Positions 10,803 to 24,775 of a stretch of 47,066 bases of DNA are shown here, piece after piece (the first letter of the stretch is position 1; each line of letters begins with the position of its first letter). The DNA lies in NCBI GenBank assembly GCA_013115135.1, contig JABANP010000420.1, forward strand, positions 1-47,066, given 5' to 3'. This stretch comes from Perkinsus olseni. Its lineage: Eukaryota; Perkinsozoa; Perkinsida; Perkinsidae. Below the pieces are notes generated by a model. The model worked only from the letters and a program-made list of their open reading frames with translations. It searched no databases and was not told where the DNA came from. Both the position numbers and the translations under genes were made by a program.

Positions 10803-11264
10803 ATGCCGACTAAACAGTTCGTCGTTGTTTTTGCAACACTGGCGTCCAACGTCCTCCTCGTAAAAGGAACAAGCGAAGCAATACCTTCTGGCGATGTGAA
10901 AGTGGTAACCGCTGGGTAGCATCTAAAGTGGAATGCTACAGTGGTAGCCTACCACTACATACTCCGTGTATCAAAAGGAGCAATAGTAGTCTACTATAGC
11001 TTCATTGTTGTTTGGCCTTCTTGGGACAAATATACCCGCGAGCAGGACCCCCTCGAAGCCATACACTGAAACGTTAAGGATGCTGTCGATAGACTCTTTT
11101 CACGCATTCCGGAGACCGACAATATAGCTGAGGAAATCTGCGCCGATGCTATCGCGAATATCCGTCAGAAATTTCCCACGTACCAAGATTCATGCACCAA
11201 GTTATACGACATCGCTATGGAAGCCCTTGGTGCTGGTGGAGGCGGAGTGCAACTGAGAAGTTGA
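10803..11264 (+). pseudogene. Secreted protein, family B, degraded copy 3
   Basis: Starts with a signal peptide (MPTKQFVVVFATLASNVLLV). It then continues in a single frame into WPSWDKYTREQDPL and KFPTYQDSCTKLYDIA, as in copies 1 and 2. Two in-frame stops break it, after VTAG (about 10917) and after LEAIH (about 11070). The middle exon of copies 1 and 2 is missing here, with an abrupt join at agtctactatagcttc. Because the frame runs straight through, this copy is useful evidence for which frame is coding in the intact copies. Confidence 0.8.
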
Positions 11265-11265
11265 A

Positions 11266-11830
11266 GTGTTAGCCACACGCGTTATATTCAGCCGCACGCG
11301 TTTTATTCAAACACTCCTTCTGAAGGAGTCCTTCATATACATTCATCAACTTCTCCTTCGCCATAACCTTGCCCATGAATGAATTCTAAGAATGTGATGA
11401 TGAGGCAAGTTGTTGTTCTTGTTCCCCAAGGAGCTTCCTTTCCAGTTCTTGTGTTATAACTTTACTCAACTCAATAATACTGATACGAGTGATAGAACCC
11501 GCAATCAGGTAAACCGATCGTAGCTGATAGTTCTGCTAGACCGAGGCAGAGTTATGGTTACTGTTGACGAAGATGTTCTGATAACAAGAATATCGTAGTA
11601 ACCAAACATGCTCGATCGAAATAAAGACGAAGAGAGCCGAGCTCTGAGAGCTCAGAGAAATTCGCTTCGGTACCGGCTCAATGATTTTAATAAGGTGTGA
11701 CACGGTAATACCGTGACGGTATAACTAACATCTAAGTGTACAGTGCTCCTGTCGTAGTGAGGCTCACGCGTCGACCAAAGAAATTGATGAACATTGTTCT
11801 TGGCGAGGCGAATATCACGCGGTGGAGGTC
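11266..11830 (+). repeat. Repeat segment C2, matched at 9601-10190
   Basis: Second copy of the downstream flank. Its last ~100 bases overlap the 3-prime end of the intact minus-strand gene at 11732-12496, which explains the gene remnant at 10088-10190 in the other copy. Small insertions (for example near 11285-11330) distinguish the two. Confidence 0.85.
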
Positions 11831-12496
11831 ATCCGACGATAGGCTCAAACGACAAGCAATGTGTACCTCATCCTGGAAGTCTTCAAAAGCTTTTTGATAT
11901 AAGGGGCTCATGACATATTCCACTCTCTGGGGGTTGCTCTCGTCGCGGTCCAGGCGGAACGATAACCAGGCCCCGTCAGATGGGCTATCTCCGCAAGTCA
12001 CCCAAAGAACCGCTCGAAGTTCTTCATGCCCCAACACAAGGTACAAAAATTCATAGTTCGAGCTTGGACTCGGCCTTCCCAGATATGGGGTGATATAGGA
12101 GTTGTCAACCCTTGAAAATCTCACCGACTCGTTCCTTATAGTAGTGGTGACAATGTCTTCATTTAGGAACCGAATGATGCTGAAGTCAGTGGGGACGATA
12201 CCATCGATGTAAGGACAGTGCTGTCTGATAAGCACCGGCAGAATGGTCCATTCGTAGTCGATGATGAACTGAGATGAAGTAGCCCCGTCTGCTAGACGAT
12301 ATGGCCCGACCAAGTAGGGCCTGGTGAAGCCCCCAAACTTGCATTCGTACATCCAGTTAACAGTTTTATCCTCGTTGACAAACAAGGTCAATGCTAGACC
12401 TAGATTGGCATCATCGAGTGTGTATTTGCCCACTTCCTGAGAGTGCACCGAGGTGAAGAGGGCGGCAAGTATGAACAACGATGGGATGATAGTCAT
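11732..12496 (-). CDS. Secreted protein of 254 residues, unknown family
   Basis: One uninterrupted frame on the minus strand. It begins with a strong signal peptide (MTIIPSLFILAALFTSVHS, cleavage probably before QEVGKY). The mature part is rich in aromatic and acidic residues, with four to five cysteines (YECKF, QHCPY, VTCGD, HIACR) that could form disulfides, one sequon (NES), and no transmembrane segment after the signal. The length and single exon differ from the neighbouring families A and B. I do not recognise the fold; the alternating hydrophobic pattern suggests a beta-rich domain. A short broken copy of its 3-prime end lies at 10088-10190, so the locus took part in the same duplications. 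Confidence 0.85.
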   Translation of the reverse strand: MTIIPSLFILAALFTSVHSQEVGKYTLDDANLGLALTLFVNEDKTVNWMYECKFGGFTRPYLVGPYRLADGATSSQFIIDYEWTILPVLIRQHCPYIDGIVPTDFSIIRFLNEDIVTTTIRNESVRFSRVDNSYITPYLGRPSPSSNYEFLYLVLGHEELRAVLWVTCGDSPSDGAWLSFRLDRDESNPQRVEYVMSPLYQKAFEDFQDEVHIACRLSLSSDDLHRVIFASPRTMFINFFGRRVSLTTTGALYT

Positions 12497-13960
12497 TTGA
12501 AAGATTTAAGTCCTTAAGGAGCTGTTCGACAGGCTCAGCGCATGATGGCCCATATGACGACTACCGACTACTCCAATCGAAGCATGCTACTCGTTCGCTT
12601 GAGACGTAATTAGGCGACAACCTAAAAGGAGTTTATTAGCTTATCCTCGTCACACGACACGTCACGTCACGTCGCGACGGGACAGGACAGGAAGCGAGTA
12701 CTGAACAGCGAACTGGTCAAGAGCAGCAGAGAGCTACCGGCAACCAACTGAAGTCGATTTGTACATAAGTTATGTAACATAAGAATACCGAGATATCGGA
12801 TCACCAAAATTGAGGACTATGCGAACTTAGGGTCGGTAAGCGCCTGCTACCGAAAGCCGACTGCTCGTCTGATCTATGCGCTTCGGTGACGTAACTTGTA
12901 TCACTTCACTGAGAAGACATCTTGATGGTTTCCTCGACTATTCCATTGAGCTCCATTTCCTCGGTGATAAGCTCGTGATCCGGATGGGATTGTATCGATT
13001 GAGAATTTCAACTCGAAATAGAAGGCGGAATAAGATTTAAAGCTTTGTGGTGTGGATGGAATTGTACCTCTCTGCCTGTTTTGCTGTGCCCATGTGCGTA
13101 GACAGTGGCTAACGAGCGTCGAAGGCATAAGCGTGCCACCTATACTGTTAATCCGGTCAACTTAATCGAGCGGTGGACACTGTTGGACCCTCCACGAAGG
13201 TCCCTCGCGACTCAGTGATGACAGCGGTAGTCTACCGCCAGTAGACTTCTTCGCAACACGACCTTGGAAGGCACATGTGCAACGGGCAGTATGTTCGTAT
13301 GGTTAGCTTCGACGATTGCGCAGTAGACTGCGGTATGAGGCAAGTGCCACATGTGACGTGTGTGCAAAGCCTTCCTCGTTGACAGGTACATGCTGCGATC
13401 ACGCACTGTTCCTATACTCGCCACGCCTTTCTGAGCGCAGCAGTTTGAACTTAACTTCCCTATTATTTACTCCATTCAGAAGTCCACTCGACGGAAGTTC
13501 CGTCACGGAACACATACGCGAGGAAGGGCCATGAACTTGGCGACTGGAACCGAAATCGGGACACCGGTTCTTGGGATAAGAGGGTCAGCAAAGCGGCAAG
13601 CCCGCTTGAAACCCGAACACACAAAAAGAAAGAAAATAGCAGCTTGGATAAAGGCCGGAGGACCTCTTGACGGCGGCAGCTGGGACGGTGACCGCGAGGA
13701 TGGAGGAAGACGCAGGAGAAGTCGGTCAAGGCCTTAGAGCAGGAAGACGTGATGACTGAATAATGTATTGCTCGTTATTAAGGAACATTTAAATCGATGC
13801 AGGGTGTTGATGAGTCCGCACCTTGAGCAGATGAGACAGTATTCCACAGGCTCCTGCTCGATGACCTTCTTGAGTCTTCTTAAGCACTCTGGAGTCGCCA
13901 CTACTGTGCTAGCGCCTCTAAACGCATTAGTGATGGCTGCGATATACCATTCAGAAGCCT
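12497..13960. other. Low-information spacer, one weak basic frame
   Basis: Just upstream of the gene at 12496 is its promoter region, with short direct repeats (cacgtcacgtcacgtcg near 12660). Further on, a plus-strand frame at 13531-13737 encodes a Lys/Arg-rich 68-residue stretch ending RRRRSRSRP. It resembles the tail of an RS-rich nuclear protein, but no upstream exon can be linked. The minus-strand frames over the same DNA have no motifs. I would not call a gene here on this evidence. Confidence 0.4.
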
Positions 13961-14303
13961 AATTGTCGGATAGGGTTGCCGCAGCCTATATGGGGGTCGA
14001 GGATGAAATCATCACATTAGCGAGTTGTTGTTGTTGAGACATCAGCAAATTGGCGGATAGGGCCGTTGCCGTAGCCTATATGGGGGTCGAGGATGATATC
14101 ATCACATTAGCGAGTTGTTGTTGTTGAGACATCAGCAAATTGGCGGATAGGGCCGTTGCCGTAGCCTATATGGGGGTCGAGGATGATATCATCACATTAG
14201 CGAGTTGTTGTTGTTGTTGAGACATCAGCAAATTGGCGGATAGGGTTGCCGTTGCCGTAGCCTATATGGGGGTCGAGGATGATATCATCACATTAGCGAG
14301 TTG
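13961..14303. repeat. Minisatellite, four units of 87-93 bp
   Basis: Four head-to-tail units. The ggcggata landmark falls at about 13965 (as gtcggata), 14052, 14142 and 14235, giving periods of 87, 90 and 93. All are multiples of three; length changes come from a ttg triplet run and a small ccg/gtt block. Each unit contains the palindrome-like gatgatatcatc. On the minus strand one frame reads MSQQQQLANVMISSST before a stop in every unit. The unit ends differ slightly, and the last one is truncated into cgagttgaacc. Confidence 0.93.
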
Positions 14304-14566
14304 AACCATCAGCGGTAGGGTTGAGATGGCGGGATACGATTGGCGGACAAAGAGGTCATTTTAGCGGCAGGCCTCGAAGAAGGATTTCAACTCCGCGAAT
14401 AAAGTACACAATTTCATGAGTAAGGAAGTCAATTTCGCCGATAAGGACACCAATTTCGAGGATCATCTTTGACGCCAAAGTTTGACCTGAAATCTCCGGG
14501 CATATAACCGCGCACCGTTTGCGTAATGATGCCGAGTGGAGACGCTGCCTTAAGTGTCGTCCAATC

Positions 14567-14982
14567 ATGACGAATCACATGTCCCCCTACCTCACCTTAC
14601 TCTACGTACTATCAGCCTTATCGACGACGTATGCCTTCCCGCCCAAGGAAGCTTATTGTGTTGGTCAAAAGTTTTGACTCAAAACAACCTCTTCGTAAGG
14701 AATCTGTACTTCTTGAAGCCCAATCTGTTGAAAATCTTCTACTTCGGTTTTCCCCTGGTTGTGGACCCGACGGTGACGGACTACATCCCATGGGTGGTGG
14801 ACTGTGACTATTCGGCCTTGCATTTGTTCACCTTCGTTGAGAACTTCAGAAGTTTCGCAAGGTCCATCACCGTGGATGTGACAAAGTGGGACGATATTTC
14901 CTACAATCGTACTGATGATACATTCACTTTGTCGGTGAATGGTACCCATCTCGTCGCGTCTCCTGACCAATGTCCTTTCTAG
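14567..14982 (+). pseudogene. Secreted protein, family A relative, frameshifted
   Basis: ATG at 14567 opens a signal peptide (MTNHMSPYLTLLYVLSALST) followed by FPPKEAYC, the counterpart of FPPEDDYC in family A. That frame stops just after VGQKF. The matching mature part (TDYIPWVVDCDYSALHL through NGTHLVASPDQCPF) continues in the next frame to the stop at 14980-14982. The break lies in a run of a and t bases (caaaagttttgac), so it is either a one-base indel or a sequencing error; no good intron fits. Its 3-prime half was also copied to 3905-4125. Overall identity to the copies at 1010 and 6674 is low, so this is an older branch of the family. Confidence 0.75.
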
Positions 14983-15032
14983 CGGTTGTCCCGATGTCGG
15001 CTAGCCGAAGCCCTGCGCCTTGCCTGGTCTCC

Positions 15033-15155
15033 TCAACGCGGTCTTTATAACATTGTATGAGTTTAGTTCGATAGCTGTCTAGGCATACCAAAAGTTTTTG
15101 CCGTTGACAGCACCGGTATGAGTGATTCTTGATTCTGACGAGATATTTTTTTGCC
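15033..15155. repeat. Copy of 4888-5005
   Basis: The sequence gtctttataacattgtatga through tgacgagatattttt is nearly identical to 4888-5005. Together with 14757-15031 it defines a patchwork match to unit copy 1, with a ~700-bp difference between the two loci at the join. Confidence 0.9.
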
Positions 15156-15495
15156 GACATGTAGTTTGCTCAGCGATTTCCGGCATTGTGTTCGTCATGA
15201 GATCCCTCATCCGTCCGTGAAGGACACCTCGGCAGAACGCTAAACAATTGCGACGTCAAGGCGTCGGTACACTTGCTGCAAATGAAAGTCCATGACGCGT
15301 GGGCAATTAAGCGTAAGAGGATATCCACGCGGACTGTCTTCCGGCTCCGATCGTTGACAGCAACGCCGTGCTTCGGCACGCCAGATCTCGAACCTCCCTG
15401 AAGTCGAATTGATCACTTGATAACAACTAGACACGTTCCTGATTCCTTAACCAGTAGCACAGCTGCTGGACAGGGGTGGGCATGCGTCACACTGC

Positions 15496-18400
15496 CTATA
15501 AAATGTCCATTTCTGGACACTGCATGGATCTTGACTTCTGCAGAAGGCGACCAAGCTCTTCTTTCGTTTTCTCCAGTCGGCTCTCCATGGAAGCCTGTGA
15601 TCGACACATATCTCAGGGAACCCCCTTTGATCGTTTACCTTCCGTTTTCGGCTAGCCTCCAGCAATTCTTGTTTCTTGCTGAGCCTCAACTTCACTTTCT
15701 CGAGCTCCGCCTGCGACCCCTTCTGTGACCGTTCAGCTTTGCTCAGAGCAGCTATTTCCACGTTGAGCCGTGAAGCCGCGTCGCGCACCTGACGCACCGC
15801 TTGTCTTAGTTGGCTCAGGCGCACCACAGGTCTACCTCATTGGATCTCTCTCCCTGGGCGGTCCTCTGCTGTCTGTAAACCTGTGCAGCGATGCCCATCT
15901 GGTTTCTTCAAAGGCTCGAGCTGTTTTTGGAGCTTCTCTCCCTCCGCTTCCACTTCGCCATAATCACTTTTGAGGCTCGTCACGTTGGCACCCTGAAATG
16001 CGCAAAGGAGTTACAACCAACAAACATAGTCTTTCACTCATTGAAGAAAAAAGTCGAAGCAGAGGCGGAGCGAAGCAACAGGAACAGAAAGGGTTGCTTC
16101 ATCTCATACGCCACGAGCGCGAATCGTACCACGGTTCGCAGCATGTCCTCATCTCGTTTCTTGTCCTTGCTCATCATCTCGAAGGAGGACATCAGAGCCT
16201 TCACCGCCGACTCCGCCGCTGTCCTCCTAGAACCATAGATTTGCACGCCAACGTGGACTCCAACACTCACTTCTTCAGGAGCTGCTCTTGCCGAACCTTC
16301 GCATGCTCGTAACGGTCCGACGCATCCTGCAGTTTACTCCGACTATCCGTCGCGGCCTCGTGAGCTCCCTCATACTTCTCCGCGAAGATGGCTTGCTGCT
16401 CAGTCAAGTGGTCATAAGTAGCCGTCTGACAAGCCAAGGCTTAGTCAAAGCGGCAGAGAGTTCGCTACCCAATGCCACAGTGCCACGCGAGGAATGTTGA
16501 GGGTGGGTTGAATGGGGCGGACCAACGAGCTCGAAAACGGGTTCAGACATCACTATCTCGAGGGATCTCAAGTTGAGAGTCTCAACCTACATCGTTTTTC
16601 TCTTCCTTCTTAGAGATGTCATTCCTCTTCTGAAGTTCAGCCAGAATTCTCGCTGCCGTCTCGGACTGGTCCACGGCTTTCTTCAACTTGGCCATAAGAG
16701 CACTACGATCCTTCTCAGCATCGGCCACCTCCTTGACCAAGCTCTGACAATCAACAGCATCCTCCCTCCACTCAGTGGTGTGCCACAATCTTCCTCACCT
16801 TCACTCGGGACTCGATCATCCCGACTGTGGTGTTGGCCCTGTAAAGTGCCAAGTCCACCTAACAGCAAAATTGTGCCGGTCCGTCCTTTCGCCGCATATC
16901 TTCGAGTAGTCCGACCAGAGAGTAGCTCCAGTCTCTACGTATCAATTCCTTGGAGTTCCACCCGGTATACATGAAGCGCCGTTTTCTCGCAAAGTTGGAA
17001 ACCGCGAAAGGTGCGACGGGAAATGCGAGATCTGTCTGACATTAGTTTTTCTTTCATATCGCGGGTAAAAGTTCAACCAGTTGAGAGAAGTATCTTTCTG
17101 GGTGTATGTTTTACACAATCGATCCAGTCCGGAGTCTCTACACGTTCTCCGAATTCAGCGCAACCCACTTCAGAATCCAGCTTCTCAATGAGCTCCTCAG
17201 GCATCTTGGCGGCGACTTCCTTCGAGGGGTTTTTCACGAACTTCCGAAGTTCAGTTTGGTCTGGAGTGTCTTCAACCTCTGAGAAAATATGGGTAGTACT
17301 CGAAGTTTGACGACTATGCGGCGCACTTGAGTGTCGAAGGCGTCTCGACTGCAGGAAGGATTCTCCCGTCAACTCGAGGATCTTCGAGGGCGGCGTTTTC
17401 CTCCTCCTGCTCACTTTCGGGTGACCTGCCCATCATACAAAAACTTCAACCGGGAGCTTCCGCGGCAAAGGTCAGCGGAGGACGAGGAATTACGTCACGT
17501 AACTGGTAGACTGACGCTGACACGTAGCCTACGTGTCCCGGTCGCTGTGAGGTGATTGCCTCAAGAAACTACGGGAAAATTTTGAAAATGCGATATCGCC
17601 GCACCGATTTACGAGTCGGAAGTTGATTCCTGGACTACTGCTATGCATAGCGCAATTGCACGTCGACTAATAGGTGTTCGAAACCGGTGATGACTAATAA
17701 GTGATAGTGTAAGGATGAGGAAAATATGTATTCCCTCTGCCAGTCATTTTCAACAATCACCTTCTGACTCATTATCATTGCAGCGAGAACGAGATCTCGA
17801 GCAACGTTCTTCAACCAGTAAGAGCATTCTACAGTAGTGCGGAGTGTAACGAGAGTGTCAGCGTATCCATGGCGACGACAGCTCACCTAGCAGGGCTGGC
17901 CTTCAATAAGGTCTTCGCATGGGCAACTTCCCTCCTTGCCTGCTCCACGAGTCTGTCAGCTTCAGTTGAGGAGGAGTTCGTCATGTTCTGTCGCTGTTCC
18001 TCGAGGCTGAACAGCAGCCGTTCAGGTTGCAAGGAGTGTGCAACGAGGACCTACATCGTCCGGGCCTGTGTCAAGCGGACAATGTCGCCGCTTTTAGCGT
18101 TGAATCTGAGAAAAGTCACGACCACCTCAGCGATCCTCCCATCAAAATATGATTAACCAATGGTGCGGTATGGAAATCCTTGGTCACATTAGTACGACCG
18201 CCTTACTCTTGCTTGGCTGCTTCTAACTGCTGTTGCACTAGATGGAGCCTTTCCTCAGCCTGCTTCAACTCGCGTGTCTCGATCGCCATCGCCACCCTCC
18301 CGAGAGTTGCTGACCGGGCTGCTCAACCCTGCGGCTGCTATCATCTGGCCTACTGTTCCTCAGCATAGCAGAGTCCACCTGCCTGTCGAGCTCATCCAGC

Positions 18401-19620
18401 CTCCTCTTGCTCTCCTCGATCTTCGATTGATACTCGGATCTGAGGACAAGATACTCGGATGTACTCCTAGTTTTGCAGGTGCTCACGTATAGCCGTCCAG
18501 CTCGCTGCGCTTCGCCTGAAGTTCCTTCTCCTCGGCCACGGCCTTCTTGTGTAGCTCCGACGCGTCACGCGTTTCAGTTTCCTGATAGAGATGTCAGATA
18601 CCGCCTCAGTGTCGGCGGCACTCAGCACGCAGCCAGAACGGCCCCTACCAGCTTCCTCAGAGCTGCCTCGTGTGCATTAAGGGCCTTGGTAGTGGCTGTC
18701 AGAGCCTGCCTGCGTTCAACCAACACCTCTCGCGCTTTCTGCAAGGTCCTGCAGCAGCACCGAGTACGCAGCTTCATGGCGTGAGTATCTCACTCGGCCT
18801 TGGACTCGACAGTGTCCCGAACCATCTTCTGCTTCGTCCTAGCATCCTGCAGCATCCTACCGATATGGGCCCCTTCAGAGTTGACTGCCTACAAAATAAC
18901 ACAACCGGTGAAAGTGGAACCATGCGCTCAACTAGAAAGTCTCAGGGCGGCTCAATGAATCAATTTCGAAAATTCGGAATCTAATCTGAATCGTATTTTA
19001 CATGCTAGAGTCAATTACAGAATCGACTCTGAGTTTACATTTAGTTGAATGACCGGGATCAGCCTCACGGTGGGGAGCACCAGTCGAACGCTAAGCGCGT
19101 CATACGGGTTCCATTACCTTCAACTTATTCTCCACATTAGATACAAAGCTGGTGAGGTCCTTCAAGCGTTCTTCTTTGGCCTCCAGTGCATCCTGGACGA
19201 GGCAACGGAGAATACCCGTCATCATAGCATCGCTCCGCCTAGTACCGTCGCTTTTTGCAGCTCGGCTTCTTTCGCTGCTAGAGACGCTTGAGCCGTTTTG
19301 ACGTCCAATTTCTGCACAACGACCACCCTTTTCAGTCCTGCAGTTCGTAAGGTCACAGCTTACCGCAGTGTGGACTCTAGTCATCTTTCCTTCGAGCTCG
19401 TCCGTGAGCTCCCTGAAATGAACCACGCTCTCGTCAAGATGCATCGCTTTCATTCATCGACCGTGGGAATTCACCGGCCCCGTCGCCGTTCTGCTAGTAC
19501 CCCATCTTATCCTGGAGCTCACTCTCTCCGTTGGAGTACTGTACCATCTCCTCATCCACTGACTTGACGCTGAGCTCCAGGTTCCTGATGTTCTGTTGGG
19601 CTGCGAGGGCCTTCTGGTAA
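15496..19620 (-). CDS. Many-exon coiled-coil protein
   Basis: Minus-strand gene with at least 16 short exons. Phase-consistent exons, listed 5-prime to 3-prime: 19501-19620, 19364-19412, 19246-19311, 19118-19192, 18794-18888, 18649-18748, 18487-18581, one or two between 18480 and 18207, 17887-18006, 17169-17325, 16591-16743, 16271-16425, 16130-16226, 15881-15992, 15639-15835, 15496-15594 (stop). Donors are gta(a/g) or gtgag, and acceptors mostly cag. The product is highly charged, rich in Glu, Lys, Gln, Ala and Leu, and poor in Pro and Gly; typical stretches are SEYQSKIEESKRRLDELDRQ and KLKKAVDQSETAARILAELQ. This is a long coiled coil, probably cytoskeletal or centrosomal in type, but no family-specific domain is visible. 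The 5-prime end is unresolved; a possible first exon begins at ATG 19968. The exon 18207-18480 boundaries are not settled. Confidence 0.75.
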
Positions 19621-20056
19621 CTGGGAAGTTACAAAAGTAATTGTGGACTTCCGTACGACTGAGCCGTACAGAGTGGAGCAATCAGGGTTGAGAACTGCTG
19701 GTGGTGATGCAGTTGAAGGGGTCATAACGCCCTGGAGGCCATGGGTGGATAACAGTAGAGTCCCGACGAAGGGGGACCGTGGAAGCCACATGAGTTGAAC
19801 GAAGTAAAATAGTGAGTATTGGCTGATGCAGCAGTGAGTAACCGACATGGAGGGGCACGTCTGAGCTACAACGCCGACCGTAGAGAGGCCCTTGCTCAGC
19901 TCCGCGGGGCAGCGATCGGTGATGAGACCCGCAAGTAGGTGCGCAGTTGATATCGCGCGCGCCATCATGATCGATTAGTAGAAAAGGATCGACATCCTTC
20001 CTTGAGCGTTTCGATCGCTGTTAGTCCATTAGGCTTGCCTTGTGTCTCTGTTGAGA

Positions 20057-22167
<2,111 letters not shown>

Positions 22168-23020
22168 GCGATGACGTATAGACGATTCCCGAATGGGACA
22201 CAGTTGTTGATGCATCTGATCATTATTGAGTTCATAGTAGTACTATGATAGTACAGTGAGGTCCATTTTGATATGCAAATCGCGTTTCACCACGTAAAGG
22301 CACGGTTGCATATCGGAATGGGACACTTGACACCCGCGCTCTCTAAATCGATGATACGGTCGATGAAACGGATGATCGATATATCAGTGGATCTCTCTCT
22401 TCAAAATACGTAAGCTTAACTTTGACCTGTGAAAACTTTATATCAACATTCCATTTTCATATCGAAACTGACGCACCGTAGAGAATAATATCCTTTTCTG
22501 TAGGCTAGCCTCCTGTAGAATATTCTCGTCTGATGACCTCCACTCACGAACCTAACATCCTCAAGCACCGCGCTCGGTATTACCGGGTCGGTAAAGAACT
22601 ACGGTTCTTTTGGGGATTCAATTACGTGTTACCGGTATGAAACGCCCACGGCGGCATCAGAGTCTGTGAAATTTACTAAGCGATCGCAAGAGAGTTTATA
22701 CTCATCGCCGGGGCCGGCCTAGTTGGACTTTCACCGATTTGATCATGCCGTTAACCTCGTCATTCACCGGTCCCTTCTGAAGGCCTGCTGACTGCTAACA
22801 CCGTTTCCGATACTCTATAGCGCCAGTGTGAAAAATCTTTTTGGGAATTGTGTCGCTCTGACGCTCAGCCTTCAACCAACTCGGGCTTGACGATGCTTGG
22901 CGAGAATGCCCATTATGGAACAGCAGATATTCAAGAATACGCGAGAATTCCGGCACTTCAATATCAACGATCGCCCTCAATGCGAGGCTGGTTCGAATGA
23001 GTGGGGTGCCACACATCTAT

Positions 23021-23987
23021 GGGCCTATAACTTAGGGAATGCACGAAACTTAGGACCTAAGATTTAGATATAGGTCCTTAAGGTCCCTTAAGGAGTAGTT
23101 AGGAGCTTAGGTGGGTATCACAAGACTTAGGAGCTCCTCAAGGCGCTCCTAAATATTAGGAACTCAAAAACCTCAAGTCGTAGGACCCAAGTAAGTTTAG
23201 CGTGCGCCCGACTGAAAATCCCCGTATAGTCGCTGTCCCAAAAATCGAACCCCGGACACGGGCATGTCAAACGTAGAACATATCTATTCGACCAAGTGCA
23301 CCTCACGACATTTTAAATTGTAACTGATGTGGAGGCCTGCGGCTTGTACAGTGCAAGTTGTACTATGCAACCCGCAGAAGAGATAGGAGAGGAGATACTT
23401 CGCGGGTCGTGCAACGCGGCATAGTCTACGCCGCTGAAGGGCGTAGAATGTTCGTTGATGCTTGACGGGTGTTCAGCGATGATAGTCTTTTTGGTCCTGC
23501 TGCCGGAGTTTTGCCTCAACTAGTGCGAAAGTGTGTGCGAAACTAACTAAAGTTTGAGCATGGGTAGTAGTACGAGTCTTATACTATGAGAATGACGAGT
23601 AGTGGGCAAGGTGAGACTAGAACCTTCGTGGGTTTCGTACCATGGATTAACAACAAATTTCAATAATCGCGCGCCCAGCAGGTTAGGAGTGGTCTGGAGG
23701 CCCGTAAAGGCTGCTCCGGACCAACCTTGAACGGTACTCCTTAAGGAGCGGACAACCTTAAGGGTTTTTCAAGTACCTAAGCGTGGTGATACCGACTTTC
23801 CTACACCTTAAGGCCCTTGAGTAAAACCTTAAGGTCTTAAGTCGTAGGTCCTAAGCTTAGGTCCTTACGCTTCAAGGTTTAGGTCCTAGCCCTATGATAC
23901 CCACTAAGCCAATCCCTTAAGGTTTTACCCAATTCCCTTAAGGACTTCCTTAAGGAAATGCACTTGAAATCCCTAAGTTATAGGCCC
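23021..23987. mobile_element. 967-bp terminal-inverted-repeat element with TAT target duplication
   Basis: The ends are perfect 18-bp inverted repeats (GGGCCTATAACTTAGGGA at 23021, its complement ending at 23987), flanked by TAT on both sides. The sister block at 30787-30811 reads catctatatgtgaggg, which is the empty site with a single TAT. Subterminal regions on both sides (23040-23200 and 23740-23970) are packed with short motifs such as ccttaagg and cttaggtcc in both orientations. No transposase frame is present, so it is non-autonomous. A GGG-starting terminus with a 3-bp duplication is most like PIF/Harbinger-type elements, although TAT is not the usual TWA target. A tRNA-like stretch lies inside. 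Confidence 0.88.
23230..23301 (-). other. tRNA-like stretch inside the 967-bp element
   Basis: On the minus strand an A-box match (TGGTCGAATAG, at 23284-23294) is followed ~35 bases later by a B-box-like GGTTCGATT (at 23043-23051 +200, i.e. 23243-23251). An anticodon-like hairpin lies between them. The T-arm pairs poorly (the expected C run is replaced by T) and the acceptor arms do not pair, so it is not a working tRNA gene. It may be a decayed tRNA, or a polymerase III promoter relic of SINE type. Confidence 0.45.
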
Positions 23988-24775
23988 TATATGTGAGGGT
24001 GGTTCACGAAGGCTACCAGCCCCTTGCTTTCTTGAGCGGTTTGCAAACTTTGCGTCGCACGCCAGCGGAGAACCCGAGTCCTCAAAAAGTTGGAGACCTT
24101 GTATCGAGCTCTCCGACTTGTGGAGGCCTCCGATTCTCCGCTCACTTAGGGCACCGCCTCTATTATAGAGGCTCTATAGCCGGCGCATATGGTATGCGGC
24201 ACATCAACGTCTGAATGTTGAGTGACAGGGTGGGGCGAAGTGCCATACATAACGGAAATGATTGAATCGCTACCTGGTGAAGAAAGCGGCAGCACCCCGA
24301 ACATTGTACGATGACTCATCGTAGTGATGATTCACACTGGTAGCGCAACACAAACTAGTCTCTCTGAATGATGAGTTCTTATAGCTCATCCTCTCGCATA
24401 ATACGAGAAAACGCGACCTAGGTCTCGAAATAGTGATTTTTCTGACTCACTCTCCCAGAAACTGGGGTCCAAGAGCGGTGGGCAGACATTGCTGTTCACC
24501 TTAGACGTCTCTTGGTGGGACTCACTCCGGGACAAGTTCCCTTGAGAAACTTCGGACCGACCAGAAAAGAGTGATGCAAAGCACACCATGACAATGCCTC
24601 CCGATGGATTCATTGGCTGGTCCAAAGAATCGCATTTAACGCCATAAACAGGATCTGATTGCACTGAATGTCAATGCTACAGAAAGTCTCCAACTGTGCA
24701 CATTGGCAAGAGTCTAACTAAGCCGGAACCGGCGTTGGACTATAAGCTCACACATACACAGGATGAGTAATCGGA

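Noticed and set aside
13531..13737. Arg/Ser-rich 68-codon frame that might be a nuclear protein tail
   Set aside because: No upstream exon could be linked, and composition alone can produce such frames.
14062..14082. Resemblance of the minisatellite segment ccgtagcctatatggg to the dinoflagellate/Perkinsus spliced-leader start
   Set aside because: Only the first eight or so bases agree, there is no donor or Sm-like site after it, and it is embedded in a tandem repeat; treated as chance.
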